DNA of 64,000 bases. It comes from Microthrixaceae bacterium (lineage in GTDB: Bacteria; Actinomycetota; Acidimicrobiia; Acidimicrobiales; Iamiaceae). The position numbers and the translations under genes are program-made. This document shows positions 18,102 through 27,586 of this stretch, piece after piece (the first letter of the stretch is position 1; each line of letters starts with the position of its first letter). The stretch is taken from positions 186,001 through 250,000 of the forward strand of contig JADJDU010000007.1 in assembly GCA_016702505.1 (NCBI GenBank), written 5' to 3'. A model generated the notes under the pieces. The model ran no database searches. It saw nothing but the letters and a program-made list of their open reading frames with translations, and was not told where the DNA came from.

Positions 18102-18949
18102 CGGCGAACCTCGGCGCCGGTGAGGACATCGAGCTCGCGGATCACCGCGGTCACCTTCTCGGGGTCTTCGAGCATCGGCAGGTGCCCGCACTCGTCGACC
18201 ACCTCGACCCGCGACGGTTTGACCAGCCGTTGCAGATCGGCGCCTGCGTCGCGGTCCAGGACCTTGTTCTCGGCACCCCACATGATCCAGACCGGGACGG
18301 TGATGTCGCTGGGGTCTCGGTCCAAGCTGCCGTAGGACGACATGTCGTCGAGGACGTCTACCAGCGCCGGCATCTGATCGGCACGTCGTTGGCAGGCCAG
18401 CAACTCGGGGTCGCGGTGAAGCCCCATGCGGGCACCCTTGCGCCCGAGTTGGAAGCGGAGGGTGGCCACCGCGGTCGGGTTGAGGACCGGGACCCGCCGC
18501 GACAGCGACCGTACGAGCCGGGCCGGGGCTGGGGCCACCCGTGACATCGAGTGGGTGAACCCGATTCCGCCGGACCGGAACGTGGCCTCAGTGAGCGGGT
18601 TGACGGCCAGCACCCCCCGCACCAGATCGGGTCGGGCCCGGGCGATGCTCAGCGACAGGTTGGCACCCATGCAGTTGCCGACCAGCAGGGACGGGCCTTC
18701 GCCGTGCTGGTCGAGAAGGTCGACCAGCAGGCCGATCATGGAGTCCAGGGTAGGCGGTACCTGGGGTCGGGGCGAGTCACCGAACCCGGGAAGGTCCACG
18801 GCGAGCACGCGGTGATCTCGGGACAGGTCGTCGATCTGGTTGCGCCAGATCGTCGAGGACGTTCCTCCGTTGTGGAGCATCAGCACGGTCGGGCCCGACC
18901 CGACGTCTCGGAGTGCCACCGTCATTGCGTTGCTGGTGAATCGTTCCAT
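18098..18949 (-). CDS. Alpha/beta hydrolase with Cys nucleophile, partner of the OleC-like ligase
   Basis: A 283-residue alpha/beta hydrolase. The oxyanion strand is LMLHNGGTSS, the nucleophile elbow is VGNCMGAN with Cys where Ser or Asp is usual, the acid is in MWGAENKVLDRDAG, and the catalytic His is in DECGHLPMLEDP. OleB, the beta-lactone decarboxylase that normally accompanies OleC, uses Asp at the elbow; dienelactone hydrolases use Cys. So the gene order fits an OleBC-like pathway but the chemistry of this enzyme may differ. It leads the two-gene operon. Confidence 0.75.
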   Translation of the reverse strand: MERFTSNAMTVALRDVGSGPTVLMLHNGGTSSTIWRNQIDDLSRDHRVLAVDLPGFGDSPRPQVPPTLDSMIGLLVDLLDQHGEGPSLLVGNCMGANLSLSIARARPDLVRGVLAVNPLTEATFRSGGIGFTHSMSRVAPAPARLVRSLSRRVPVLNPTAVATLRFQLGRKGARMGLHRDPELLACQRRADQMPALVDVLDDMSSYGSLDRDPSDITVPVWIMWGAENKVLDRDAGADLQRLVKPSRVEVVDECGHLPMLEDPEKVTAVIRELDVLTGAEVRR

Positions 18950-18986
18950 CCGGCTTTTCTCCGTAGTTGGTCACCGACCTATTTAC

Positions 18987-19000
18987 GAACACAAGTGTTC
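18987..19000. promoter_or_regulatory. Perfect 14-bp inverted repeat, putative operator
   Basis: GAACACAAGTGTTC, with two 6-base arms and an AA centre, lies about 40 bases upstream of the alpha/beta hydrolase start in the spacer divergent to pta. It is the only clear dyad in this spacer. It does not fit the actinobacterial LexA site because the half-sites are too far apart. A TetR- or GntR-type regulator is likely, but the protein is not identified here. Confidence 0.4.
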
Positions 19001-19133
19001 ACCATTGCGCCGTTCGGTGCAACCAGGGCGCAGTGGGAAGAGTCACCGCCGTGCGAGACCTTCGCCAGAGGCGGTCAACCTAGGGTGAGTCGATGGCCCA
19101 ACCGAACGTGTGGGTGAACGATCAGGACCAGCC

Positions 19134-21218
19134 GTGACCGCTCCGCGCAGCATCTACGTCACCGCGCCCGAAGGCCGCACCGGAAAGTCCCTGGTGGCTC
19201 TCGGTCTCGTCGACATGCTCACCCGACGGGTACGGCGCGTGGGCGTCTTCCGTCCCGTCACCCACCCCGATCCGGGTCGAGATCAGGTCCTCGATCTCCT
19301 GTTGGAACGAGACGGCGTAGCTCTGGGACGCAACGAGTGCATCGGCGTGTCCTACGACGACGTCCACCGAGACCCCGAGGCGGCGCTGGCCACGATCGTG
19401 GAACGACATCGGGATCTGGCCGAGGACTGCGAGGTCGTGGTGGTGGTGGGCTCGGACTACACCGACGTGACCGCCCCCATCGAGCTCGGGTTCAACGGTC
19501 GGGTGGCCGCCAACCTGGGGGCCCCGGTCCTGTTGGTGGTGAGCGGTCTGGACCGGACCCCCGCCGACATCGCTCAACTGTCGACGTTGGCAGTGCACGA
19601 GCTCTCCGATGCTCATGCCACCACGCTCGGAGTGATGGTGAACCGCTGCGACCGGGACGCCACCGCCCACATCACCGCGGCGGTGGATGTCACCGGGTTG
19701 CCGGTGTGGGCCGTGCCGGAGGTCCCGATCCTCGGGGCACCGACTGTGGCCGAGGTGGCCGACGCCTTGGACGCGAACATGTTGCTCGGCGATCCGGCCA
19801 TGCTCCGTCGAGAAGCCGAGCACATGCTGGTGTGCGCCATGACCGTCGACCACGTCCTGGACCGCCTCCTCGACGGTCACCTGTGCATCACCCCTGCCGA
19901 CCGAGCCGACGTGCTGGTGGCGCTGGCGGCCGCTCACGGCACCGACGGTTTCCCATCCCTGGCCGGTGTGGTCCTGGTCGGCGGCTACCCGCCGGCCCAG
20001 TCGGCCACCCGCCTCGTCACCGGACTGGCCCGCCACCTGCCGGTCGTGCACACCGATCACGACACGTACCGAGCAGCCCGCATCGTGTCCACCACTCGGG
20101 GCCTGCTGGGACCGGGCATGCCTCGCAAGCACGAGAAGGCCCTGTCTGCCTTCGAGGAGGCCGTCGACGGCGATGCCCTGATGGCGGCGCTCGACGTACC
20201 CCCGAGCGATGTCATGACCCCGCTCATGTTCGAGTCGATGCTGGTGGAACGAGCCCGGTCCGATCGTCGCCACATCGTGCTTCCCGAGGGAGACGACGAG
20301 CGGATCCTTCGAGCCGCCCACACCTTGTTGTCCCGCCACGTCGTCGACCTCACCTTCCTCGGGGTGGAAAGCGACATCAGGCAGAAGGCGTCATCGCTAG
20401 GGCTCGACGTCGCTCGAGCCGCGGTGATCGACCCTCGCACCTCGGATCTGGCCGAAGGATTCGCCGAGGAGTACGCCCGACTCCGGGCCCACAAGGGGAT
20501 GACGCTCGACGGGGCCCGAGACATGGTTCGAGACGTGTCGTTCTTCGGAACGATGCTCGTGCACATCGGCATGGTCGACGGGATGGTCTCGGGCGCCGCC
20601 CACTCCACCGCTCACACCATCACGCCCGCCTTCCAGATCATCAAGACCCGCCCGGGGACCGACATCGTGTCGTCGGTGTTCTTCATGTGCCTGTCCGATC
20701 GGGTGCTGGTCTACGGCGACTGCGCTGTCATCCCCGAACCCACCGTGGATGAGTTGGCCGACATCGCCGTGTCTTCGGCTGCAACCGCTGCCAACTTCGG
20801 GGTGGAGCCCAGGGTGGCGATGTTGTCGTACTCAACCGGAGATTCCGGGTCGGGCGTCGAGGTGGACCGGGTGCGGTCCGCTACCGCCCTGGTCCACCAG
20901 CGCTTACCCGACTTATCGGTGGATGGCCCCATCCAATACGACGCAGCCGTTGACGCATCGGTGGCTGCCGCCAAGATGCCCGACTCGGAGGTGGCCGGAA
21001 GGGCGACGGTCTTCGTCTTCCCTGACCTGAATACCGGCAACAACACCTACAAGGCGGTGCAACGCTCGGCGGGAGCCGTGGCCATCGGCCCAGTGCTCCA
21101 GGGTCTGGCCAAACCGGTCAACGACCTGTCTCGGGGGGCCACCGTCAGAGACATCGTCAACACCGTGGCGATCACCGCCATCCAGGCCCAAGACGGTTTC
21201 CGTGTGAGCCAGCCATGA
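19134..21218 (+). CDS. pta: Phosphate acetyltransferase, three-domain type
   Basis: About 694 residues from the GTG at 19134, which follows AGGA (an upstream in-frame GTG at 19110 lacks a good ribosome site). Three domains are in order: an N-terminal dethiobiotin-synthetase-like P-loop domain with EGRTGKS, a DRTGG domain in the middle (about 220-330), and the C-terminal PTA/PTB catalytic domain (LPEGDDERILRAA to the end, with MVSGAAHSTAHT and LNTGNNTYKAVQRSAG). It interconverts acetyl-CoA and acetyl phosphate. The stop overlaps the ackA start as ATGA. Confidence 0.95.
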   Translation: MTAPRSIYVTAPEGRTGKSLVALGLVDMLTRRVRRVGVFRPVTHPDPGRDQVLDLLLERDGVALGRNECIGVSYDDVHRDPEAALATIVERHRDLAEDCEVVVVVGSDYTDVTAPIELGFNGRVAANLGAPVLLVVSGLDRTPADIAQLSTLAVHELSDAHATTLGVMVNRCDRDATAHITAAVDVTGLPVWAVPEVPILGAPTVAEVADALDANMLLGDPAMLRREAEHMLVCAMTVDHVLDRLLDGHLCITPADRADVLVALAAAHGTDGFPSLAGVVLVGGYPPAQSATRLVTGLARHLPVVHTDHDTYRAARIVSTTRGLLGPGMPRKHEKALSAFEEAVDGDALMAALDVPPSDVMTPLMFESMLVERARSDRRHIVLPEGDDERILRAAHTLLSRHVVDLTFLGVESDIRQKASSLGLDVARAAVIDPRTSDLAEGFAEEYARLRAHKGMTLDGARDMVRDVSFFGTMLVHIGMVDGMVSGAAHSTAHTITPAFQIIKTRPGTDIVSSVFFMCLSDRVLVYGDCAVIPEPTVDELADIAVSSAATAANFGVEPRVAMLSYSTGDSGSGVEVDRVRSATALVHQRLPDLSVDGPIQYDAAVDASVAAAKMPDSEVAGRATVFVFPDLNTGNNTYKAVQRSAGAVAIGPVLQGLAKPVNDLSRGATVRDIVNTVAITAIQAQDGFRVSQP

Positions 21219-22501
21219 GCGGAACCGTATTGGTCCTCAACTCCGGCTCGTCATCGATCCGCTACCAGGTGGTGTCTCCCCACGACGGCACCCGTCTCGT
21301 GGCCGGGCTGGTGGAACGGATCGGTGAGACGGGGACGCGTGTCCGCCACGACGTCGGGGCGAGGATCGTCGAAAGGGACCTGTCGGGGACGGACCATCGG
21401 AACGCACTTCAGTCCGTGATCGAGTTGTGCGCCGAAGTCGGCCCTGATCTGGCCACCGCCGGATTGGTGGCCATCGGTCACCGGGTGGTCATGGGTGGCA
21501 ACACCTACACCCAACCCGTGCTGATCGACGATCGCGTGGTGGCCGAGGTCGAGCGGCTGGTACCGCTGGCCCCCCTGCACAACCCGGCGAACCTGGTCGG
21601 CATTGCGGTGGCCCGTGACCTGTTCTCCCACCTCCCCCACGTGGCGGTGTTCGACACCGCGTTCTTCACCTCGCTTCCCCGGGTGTCTGCCACCTACGCG
21701 CTGGACCCAGAGGTGGCGGCTCAACACGGCATACGTCGTTACGGCGCTCACGGCACCTCTCATCGCTACGTGTCCCAGAAGGCGGCCGACGTCCTCGGCC
21801 GCCCGCTCGGGGACATCCGCCAGATAGTTCTCCACCTGGGCAACGGTGCCTCGGCCTCGGCGGTGGATGGAGGTCTGCCAGTGGACACCTCCATGGGGTT
21901 CACCCCGCTGGAAGGATTGGTGATGGGAACCCGCAGCGGCGACCTCGACCCGTCGGTGGTCACCCACCTCATCCGATCAGGGACCATGACAGTCGACGAG
22001 GTCGACGACCTGCTGAACCGACGTTCGGGCCTGAAGGGACTCAGCGGCCACAACGACATGCGCGAGGTCCATCGACTGATCGCCGAAGGGGACCCGGCCG
22101 CGGTTCTGGCCCACGGGATCTACGTGCACCGGATCCGCAAGTACATCGGGGCCTACACCGCGGTCATGGGCGGGATCGATGCCGTGACCTTCACCGCCGG
22201 CGTTGGGGAGAACGACCCGATCACCCGCGCCGCGGCCATCGGCGGGCTCGACTTCTTGGGGTTGGCCGTAGATCCTGCGCTAAACGTCCGACGGTCCCGT
22301 GAAGCCCGGATCATCTCGCCCCCCGACACCAAGGCCGCGGTACTGGTCGTACCGACTGACGAAGAGCTGGCCATCGCCCGAGATGCCATCACCGTCACCG
22401 ACGCGAACCATCCACATCTGCATCTGGCCGCTCCACCATCAGGGCGAACAGGCACCAGATCTCAGGCCGCTACTGACGGCGTCGAAACTCCACGGCCGTG
22501 A
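21215..22501 (+). CDS. ackA: Acetate kinase
   Basis: A 428-residue acetokinase. Signatures are VLNSGSSSIRYQV at the N-terminus, the adenosine/phosphate blocks GAHGTSHRYV and HLGNGASASAV, and FTAGVGENDP near the C-terminus. It converts acetyl phosphate and ADP to acetate and ATP, completing the Pta-AckA pathway with the translationally coupled gene upstream. The last 30 residues extend past the usual family end and are Pro/Arg/Thr-rich. Confidence 0.95.
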   Translation: MSGTVLVLNSGSSSIRYQVVSPHDGTRLVAGLVERIGETGTRVRHDVGARIVERDLSGTDHRNALQSVIELCAEVGPDLATAGLVAIGHRVVMGGNTYTQPVLIDDRVVAEVERLVPLAPLHNPANLVGIAVARDLFSHLPHVAVFDTAFFTSLPRVSATYALDPEVAAQHGIRRYGAHGTSHRYVSQKAADVLGRPLGDIRQIVLHLGNGASASAVDGGLPVDTSMGFTPLEGLVMGTRSGDLDPSVVTHLIRSGTMTVDEVDDLLNRRSGLKGLSGHNDMREVHRLIAEGDPAAVLAHGIYVHRIRKYIGAYTAVMGGIDAVTFTAGVGENDPITRAAAIGGLDFLGLAVDPALNVRRSREARIISPPDTKAAVLVVPTDEELAIARDAITVTDANHPHLHLAAPPSGRTGTRSQAATDGVETPRP

Positions 22502-22584
22502 TCCAACGCCGGTGACACACCGCCAGGACCGGCTCAGGGAACCTTCGACCCGATCTTCTCCCGGCATTCAACGTGGCCCGCCGG

Positions 22585-23640
22585 TCACCACGTCATGTGA
22601 ACCTCTTCGGCCCATCCCAAGATCCCCTCGACTGGCACCGCGGTCCCGTCGTCGGTGACGACCGTGCCCGTCCAGTGACCGAAACACTGGTGGGTCTCGG
22701 TTCCGAGCACACCGATGGAGGCCTTGGCCCGCTTCTCGTAGAACGGCTGGAAGGTGAGATCGACACGATCCGAACGCGGTGTGGAGACCTGCCACTCACC
22801 GGTCCAGTCCGTGGGGTCATAGACCCAGATCAGTTCCTCGGAGATCTTGTGCAAGCGACCGTCGACGCACAACGCGTTCTCGGTCAGCCCGGTGCCGCTG
22901 GTCCACTTTCCACCGAACTGGAGCCCCACGACATGCCCGCCCGAAAGGCCCGATGCCGCACCCCAGTTCCACAGCACCCGATGAGGCCAGCGTCCGCGGC
23001 CGAAGTCGAGGCACCCGAACGAGTTGTTGTCGGCGCCGAAGCGGTACCCCTTGCCGCCCACCACCACCGTCCCGGAGGCTGGGCGCGTGTTGTGCTTGGA
23101 GGTGAACTGGAAGCGACGTTGGGACCATGGGATCACGACGCTGAGCGTCTCGTGCCCGTCGGGCAAGGCCACCACCACGTCGACCTCGATGCGATCTCCG
23201 CCCCGGGCGCGACCTCTGGCGACGAGCCGGGTCCCCTCGGGTTCTTCGGTTATTGCCATGGTCAGGCCCGGTCCCCGGAACGACATGTCGCCGCCGACCG
23301 AGTCGGGCAACTTCACCCCCACCGAAGCCGGGGTGGCCATCTCGATGGTCGACGCGTCGAGCGTCTCGAGGTCCAAGAACCAGACGTTGAGGATGGCAAC
23401 GAAGTCGATGGAGCTATAGGTGATGGCCAGGACATGGGTGTCAGCGGTGACGCACCAGTAGTCCCATCTCTTGTTGCGTCCCCATCCGTTCAGCGTGCAG
23501 TCGTGCAGCGGGACGCGTGACCATCCGACGGCTTGAGGGTTGAGGGTGCCGTCGGCACGGCACAACGTCACCGGGTGGGTGATCTCCCGTTCGGTGCAGG
23601 CACCGGGGTCCACAGTGGAGTTCGAAGGCATCGGCGCCAA
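22585..23640 (-). CDS. DUF2804 family protein
   Basis: A 351-residue protein with the DUF2804 pattern: GWSRVPLHDCTLNGWGRNKRWDYW, ASGTVVVGGKGYRFG, FGRGRWPHRVLWNWGAASG, HVVGLQFGGKWTSGTG, and ETHQCFGHWTG. The family is predicted to be a beta-rich lipocalin-like fold related to CrtC-type enzymes, but has no agreed function. A second, frameshifted copy lies at 61,147-62,171. The gene is single, between ackA and an epoxide-hydrolase-like gene. Confidence 0.8.
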   Translation of the reverse strand: MAPMPSNSTVDPGACTEREITHPVTLCRADGTLNPQAVGWSRVPLHDCTLNGWGRNKRWDYWCVTADTHVLAITYSSIDFVAILNVWFLDLETLDASTIEMATPASVGVKLPDSVGGDMSFRGPGLTMAITEEPEGTRLVARGRARGGDRIEVDVVVALPDGHETLSVVIPWSQRRFQFTSKHNTRPASGTVVVGGKGYRFGADNNSFGCLDFGRGRWPHRVLWNWGAASGLSGGHVVGLQFGGKWTSGTGLTENALCVDGRLHKISEELIWVYDPTDWTGEWQVSTPRSDRVDLTFQPFYEKRAKASIGVLGTETHQCFGHWTGTVVTDDGTAVPVEGILGWAEEVHMTW

Positions 23641-23721
23641 CCTACCGATCGACGGGAAGCAACGCCGCCGGCCAGGCGACCCAGGGCCCTACACCCCCGA
23701 TCCGGTCCGAAACGATGTCGA

Positions 23722-24657
23722 TCACGTGGCCGTGAGTTCGGCTGTCGAATGGAGGTCGGCGGTGAGGAACGCGGTGATGAGGGGGTTGACCCGTTCGGGA
23801 GCCTCGACGTGGAGGAAGTGACCCACGCCATCGAGCGTCTCGGCCCGGGAGCCCGAGATCGGCAGATGATCCCCCGCCGATGCGGCCACGTCGGCACCGA
23901 CGCAGCCGTCGTCGGCACCGTGGAGGTAGAGAACCGGGACCGAAGGCGCTGTCATCCACCCGGCCTGGGGCGCATCTAGGTCAGAGCTCTTGAGTCCGTC
24001 TCCGAGGGTGGCCCGGTAGTAGCCGAGGGCGGCGGTGAGGTTGGCCGGATCCCCGAGCGACTGCTTGACGGCGGGAAGGTCACCCGATGGATCATGACCC
24101 GGAGACCAGTCGGCCCACAGCCGGTCGATGAAGGCCAGGTCATCGGAGGCAACGACACCGTCGGCCAACGGACTCTGGAAGAAGAACATGTACCAGCTCC
24201 GCCGCAGCTGGTCATAGGAGGTGAAACCGGTGAACATCGCCCCCGCGGGCGGTACAGCCATGGCCACGGCCCGGTTCCAACGGTCCGGCTCCCAACCGAC
24301 GGCGGCGTAGGTGGCCATCGCCCCCCAGTCGTGCCCGACGATCACGGCCCGGTCGTCGCCACCCAACGCTTGGTGCAGCCGGCTGGCATCACGGGCCAAC
24401 GCTCCAACCTGGTAGAGCCCGTCGACGGGGACCGATGTCGGGGCGTATCCCCGCAGCCACGGGGCCACCGGCCGGAACCCGGCGTCGGTCAGGGCTGGGA
24501 TGAGGTACCGCCATGTCTGAGCAGAATCGGGGAAGCCGTGGAGCAACAAGGCCAGGGGTGCCGCGGGGTCCGCCCGCGGGTCGGTGAGCCAGGCGACGTC
24601 GAGGTCGCCCAGGTCTGTCCGCTCGACGGTCAGATCGACTGAAGGGTTCGAGTTCAT
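23722..24657 (-). CDS. Alpha/beta hydrolase, epoxide-hydrolase-like
   Basis: A 311-residue protein. HGFPDSAQTWRYLIP holds the oxyanion turn, VGHDWGAMATY has Asp as nucleophile, and GVGHFLHVEAPERV contains the catalytic His. Asp at the elbow is typical of epoxide hydrolases and haloalkane dehalogenases; the HGFP start favours epoxide hydrolase. A cap domain (about 140-220) carries Trp/Tyr-rich helices. It has no evident operon partner. Confidence 0.85.
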   Translation of the reverse strand: MNSNPSVDLTVERTDLGDLDVAWLTDPRADPAAPLALLLHGFPDSAQTWRYLIPALTDAGFRPVAPWLRGYAPTSVPVDGLYQVGALARDASRLHQALGGDDRAVIVGHDWGAMATYAAVGWEPDRWNRAVAMAVPPAGAMFTGFTSYDQLRRSWYMFFFQSPLADGVVASDDLAFIDRLWADWSPGHDPSGDLPAVKQSLGDPANLTAALGYYRATLGDGLKSSDLDAPQAGWMTAPSVPVLYLHGADDGCVGADVAASAGDHLPISGSRAETLDGVGHFLHVEAPERVNPLITAFLTADLHSTAELTAT

Positions 24658-24696
24658 CGGGGCGGGACCGTAGATCGATCGGGTCCTGGCTGCCCG

Positions 24697-25374
24697 TCAA
24701 TCATCTGTGGTTCCGGTCGCTGGGTGGTCCTCGGTCTCAGGATTGGCCCCACGACCCCGGCGATGACAGGCGAGGAGATGGGTGTCGACCATCCCGATCG
24801 CTTCGGTCAACGCGAAGGCCGATGTCGGGCCGATGAAGCGGAACCCGCGTCTCTTGAGATCTCGAGCGAGGGCTTCGGAGCCGACGGTGCGGGTGGGGAC
24901 GTCTCCGGCCACCACCGGCCGCGGGGAATCCTCGGGCCGATGGGACCAGATCAGGCGATCCAGACCCCCATCGGCTCGCAACTCGAGGACGGCCTGAGCA
25001 TTGGAGCGGGTGGCTTCGATCTTGGCCCGGTTGCGAATGATGTCGCCTCGGCCCAGGATCGCCTCCAGGTCAGCGTCGGAGAAGGCGGCCACTGCGTCGG
25101 GGTCGAAGTCGGCGAAGGCATCCCGAAACGCTTCACGTTTGGCCAACACGATGGCCCACGAGAGCCCGGCCTGAAATCCTTCGAGTGATACCCGCTCGAA
25201 CAGGCCCTGTTCGCCACGCACGATCCGGCCCCATTCGTGGTCGTGGTAGTGGCGCAGCAGGGGTGATGCCACGGCCCACGGGCATCGGGCCAGGCCGTCG
25301 TCGCCGATGACGACCCCCCCTGCAACCCTGGTCGGATCGTTCGAATCGGCGGGGCCGCTCACGTCAGTCTCCAC
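24697..25374 (-). CDS. tag: DNA-3-methyladenine glycosylase I
   Basis: A 225-residue base-excision enzyme. The zinc-snap residues are seen: Cys in RCPWA, His in YHDHEWG, and the His and Cys of DTHLLACHRR. The core blocks LFERVSLEGFQAGLSWAIVLAKR and GFRFIGPTSAFALTEAIGM are the Tag signature. It removes 3-methyladenine from DNA. Its start overlaps the end of alkB by 11 bases, so both alkylation-repair proteins come from one transcript. Confidence 0.95.
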   Translation of the reverse strand: METDVSGPADSNDPTRVAGGVVIGDDGLARCPWAVASPLLRHYHDHEWGRIVRGEQGLFERVSLEGFQAGLSWAIVLAKREAFRDAFADFDPDAVAAFSDADLEAILGRGDIIRNRAKIEATRSNAQAVLELRADGGLDRLIWSHRPEDSPRPVVAGDVPTRTVGSEALARDLKRRGFRFIGPTSAFALTEAIGMVDTHLLACHRRGRGANPETEDHPATGTTDD

Positions 25375-26050
25375 CGATCGAGTCCCGGCCCGCTCCCAAT
25401 CCCGTCACCCGCAGGGTGATGTTGAGACGTCCCCGGTCTAGGCCGGTGGCAGGATCTCCAGTCCCGGGGATGGTCTTCAACACCCCGTGGTAGGCCAGTC
25501 GAGTGGCTCCGCCGAACACGAACGCATCGCCTCCGGCGAGCTGCACATCGACGTAGGGCTTGTTCCTGTTCTCGGTGTTGCCGAACCGAAAGACACAGGC
25601 ATCACCGACGCTGAAGCTGACCACCGGAGCATCGGTGAGCTCATCGTGGTCCTGGTGCATGCCGAGCTTGGCGTGATCGTCATAGAAGTTCACCAGCGCG
25701 GCGTCGGGTCGATAGTCGTCACCACGCCCCTGCCCGTAGGCGGCGTCGACTGCTCGTCGACCCAGTCCCACCAGCCAATCGGGCATCGGTGCGACCGGCG
25801 AGCCATCGGTGTCGACGGCCATCTGGACGTAGCGGTAGGGCACCCAGTGCCACCCGAGGCTCACCGTCTCGACCGACATGGTGCCCCCGTTCGGAAGGCG
25901 TATCCGTCGCATCGGGCCCGGAGGTCGCGCCCATTGCCGAGCCTCGCTCACCACCCGGCGTTGCGTCCCCATGTCGAGCCAGTCCGGAAGGTGTACGGCA
26001 CCGGGAGCGATCTCTCGCACCACCCGAGGGAACAGCCCACCCATCGTCAC
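25364..26050 (-). CDS. alkB: AlkB-type 2-oxoglutarate/Fe(II) DNA dioxygenase
   Basis: A 228-residue protein. The iron ligands are in MHQDHDE (HxD) and AYHGVLKTIP (distal His), and the 2-oxoglutarate-binding Arg pair is in RLNITLR. DAALVNFYDD and VSFSVGDACVFRFG are the usual core strands. It reverses N1-methyladenine and N3-methylcytosine damage. It heads the alkB-tag operon. Confidence 0.93.
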   Translation of the reverse strand: MTMGGLFPRVVREIAPGAVHLPDWLDMGTQRRVVSEARQWARPPGPMRRIRLPNGGTMSVETVSLGWHWVPYRYVQMAVDTDGSPVAPMPDWLVGLGRRAVDAAYGQGRGDDYRPDAALVNFYDDHAKLGMHQDHDELTDAPVVSFSVGDACVFRFGNTENRNKPYVDVQLAGGDAFVFGGATRLAYHGVLKTIPGTGDPATGLDRGRLNITLRVTGLGAGRDSIGGD

Positions 26051-26142
26051 CTCGACGTCGTCCCGGTTGAGGCGGCGAGCATACGGGCGAGCCGACCGAT
26101 GGACATGGGTTCACGGTACCGAGGGGATGCCGCCCGGAACGA

Positions 26143-27501
26143 TCAGGTCACCGTTGCGTCGCGCCAGGTTCCCTTGCCTGCTCGTTTGGCCTTGAGCAAA
26201 GCCCGGTCAGCGGCATCGACCAGGGCATCGGCGCTGCACTCACCGGGTCGGGCCAGGGCCACGCCGATGCTCGCTCCCACCGTGGCGGCCGCGACGCCGA
26301 CATCGATGGGAGCAGCCATGACCGAGACGATCTGGGTTGCCATCTCGGCCAGCTCGTCCTCGCCGTGAACTCCCTGGACCACGATCGCGAACTCGTCACC
26401 ACCTAGGCGAGCGAGGGCACCCCGAACCCCGAGTACTGCCTCCGAACGACTGGCCGCCGCCACCAGGACCCGGTCTCCGGCGCCGTGGCCGTGTTCGTCG
26501 TTGACCGCCTTGAACCGGTCCAGGTCTATGTAGAGCACACCGACCGGAGCCATCGAACTCTCATCGCTGACTACAAGAGCTTGCTCGACCAACTCGAAGA
26601 ACCGGGCCCGGTTGACTAGCCCGGTGAGGGGGTCGTGGGTCGCGGCATGGCGCAAACCGTCGGCCACTCGGGCCCGCTCCAACACCAGTCCGCTGAGGCG
26701 TCCGAGGCGACCGAGAGTCATGGCCACGCTTTCGTCGTGGATCGACTCTTCGTTGCGCCTCCACAGAACCACACAGCCGATCGCCTCGCGGTCTCCGCCT
26801 TGGTCGACCGCAACCGGCCAGGCCCAGCACGCGACGTGTCCTCGTTCCTGTGCCTCGCGTCTCAGGTCCTCATCGCCAAGGTCCGCGACGTCGGCGCACA
26901 CCGCCTCTCGTCGGATGCGGGCCACCTCCCAGGGCATGTCCGGGGGCGAGGGGACAGCGCTTTGCCGCCCACCGAGGGCAGGCGATGCCACCACCTTGGT
27001 GAAGCCGAAGGGCCCTGGGTCGTGAAAGATGGCGCCATCGGCGTCGAGCAACCCGCGAGACATGACCTCGGTCAGCAGGGCCAGGGTCGATGCCGGCGGA
27101 TCGTCCCGAGCCAGAGCCTCCAGAACCTGGTCGAGCAACCACTGCTCGTCCCAGGGACGGATGTAAGCCAACAGCCCGCCGACGTGGGGATCGTCCAAAA
27201 GGGAGTTCGCCGTCACCTCGGCGATCATCGGTGTGCCGTCGTTGGCGATCACCTTGAAGATCATCGGGTGTTTGAGCCCACCCGAGGCCATGGCCGACAT
27301 CACCGACTCGACTGCGATCGGGTTCCAGTCCACATCGATGAACTCGAGGATGCTGCGTCCTCGAACTTCCTCGAAGGAGTAGCCGAACATCTCCTCGGCG
27401 ACCCGGTTCGCGAAGGTAACCCGAGCCTCGCCGTCGACGATCATCAACGCGGCCGGCGTGCACTCCACCACCCGTCGATAGAACTCAAGGTCGTCACTCA
27501 C
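26143..27501 (-). CDS. PAS-GAF-GGDEF protein, probable diguanylate cyclase
   Basis: A 452-residue signalling protein. Residues 5-120 are a PAS domain (MIVDGEARVTFANRVAEEMFGYS). About 130-280 looks like a GAF-type sensor (FGFTKVVASPALGG...), and 285-450 is a GGDEF domain starting with HDPLTGLVNRARF and containing an intact GGDEF in RLGGDEFAIVV. No membrane helix is seen, so it is cytoplasmic. The intact active site predicts c-di-GMP synthesis; no RxxD inhibitory site is evident before the motif. Confidence 0.9.
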   Translation of the reverse strand: MSDDLEFYRRVVECTPAALMIVDGEARVTFANRVAEEMFGYSFEEVRGRSILEFIDVDWNPIAVESVMSAMASGGLKHPMIFKVIANDGTPMIAEVTANSLLDDPHVGGLLAYIRPWDEQWLLDQVLEALARDDPPASTLALLTEVMSRGLLDADGAIFHDPGPFGFTKVVASPALGGRQSAVPSPPDMPWEVARIRREAVCADVADLGDEDLRREAQERGHVACWAWPVAVDQGGDREAIGCVVLWRRNEESIHDESVAMTLGRLGRLSGLVLERARVADGLRHAATHDPLTGLVNRARFFELVEQALVVSDESSMAPVGVLYIDLDRFKAVNDEHGHGAGDRVLVAAASRSEAVLGVRGALARLGGDEFAIVVQGVHGEDELAEMATQIVSVMAAPIDVGVAAATVGASIGVALARPGECSADALVDAADRALLKAKRAGKGTWRDATVT

Positions 27502-27586
27502 AGCCGAAGAGTACTGAAACGTTCAACCCACGCCGGGTCCAGCTGGACGGGGCGGGACCTCGGAGAACTGCGTACGTTTACGGCCC

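Noticed and set aside
18987..19000. GAACACAAGTGTTC as a LexA/SOS box
   Set aside because: Actinobacterial LexA sites have GAAC and GTTC four bases apart; here the gap is six. I kept it only as a generic operator.
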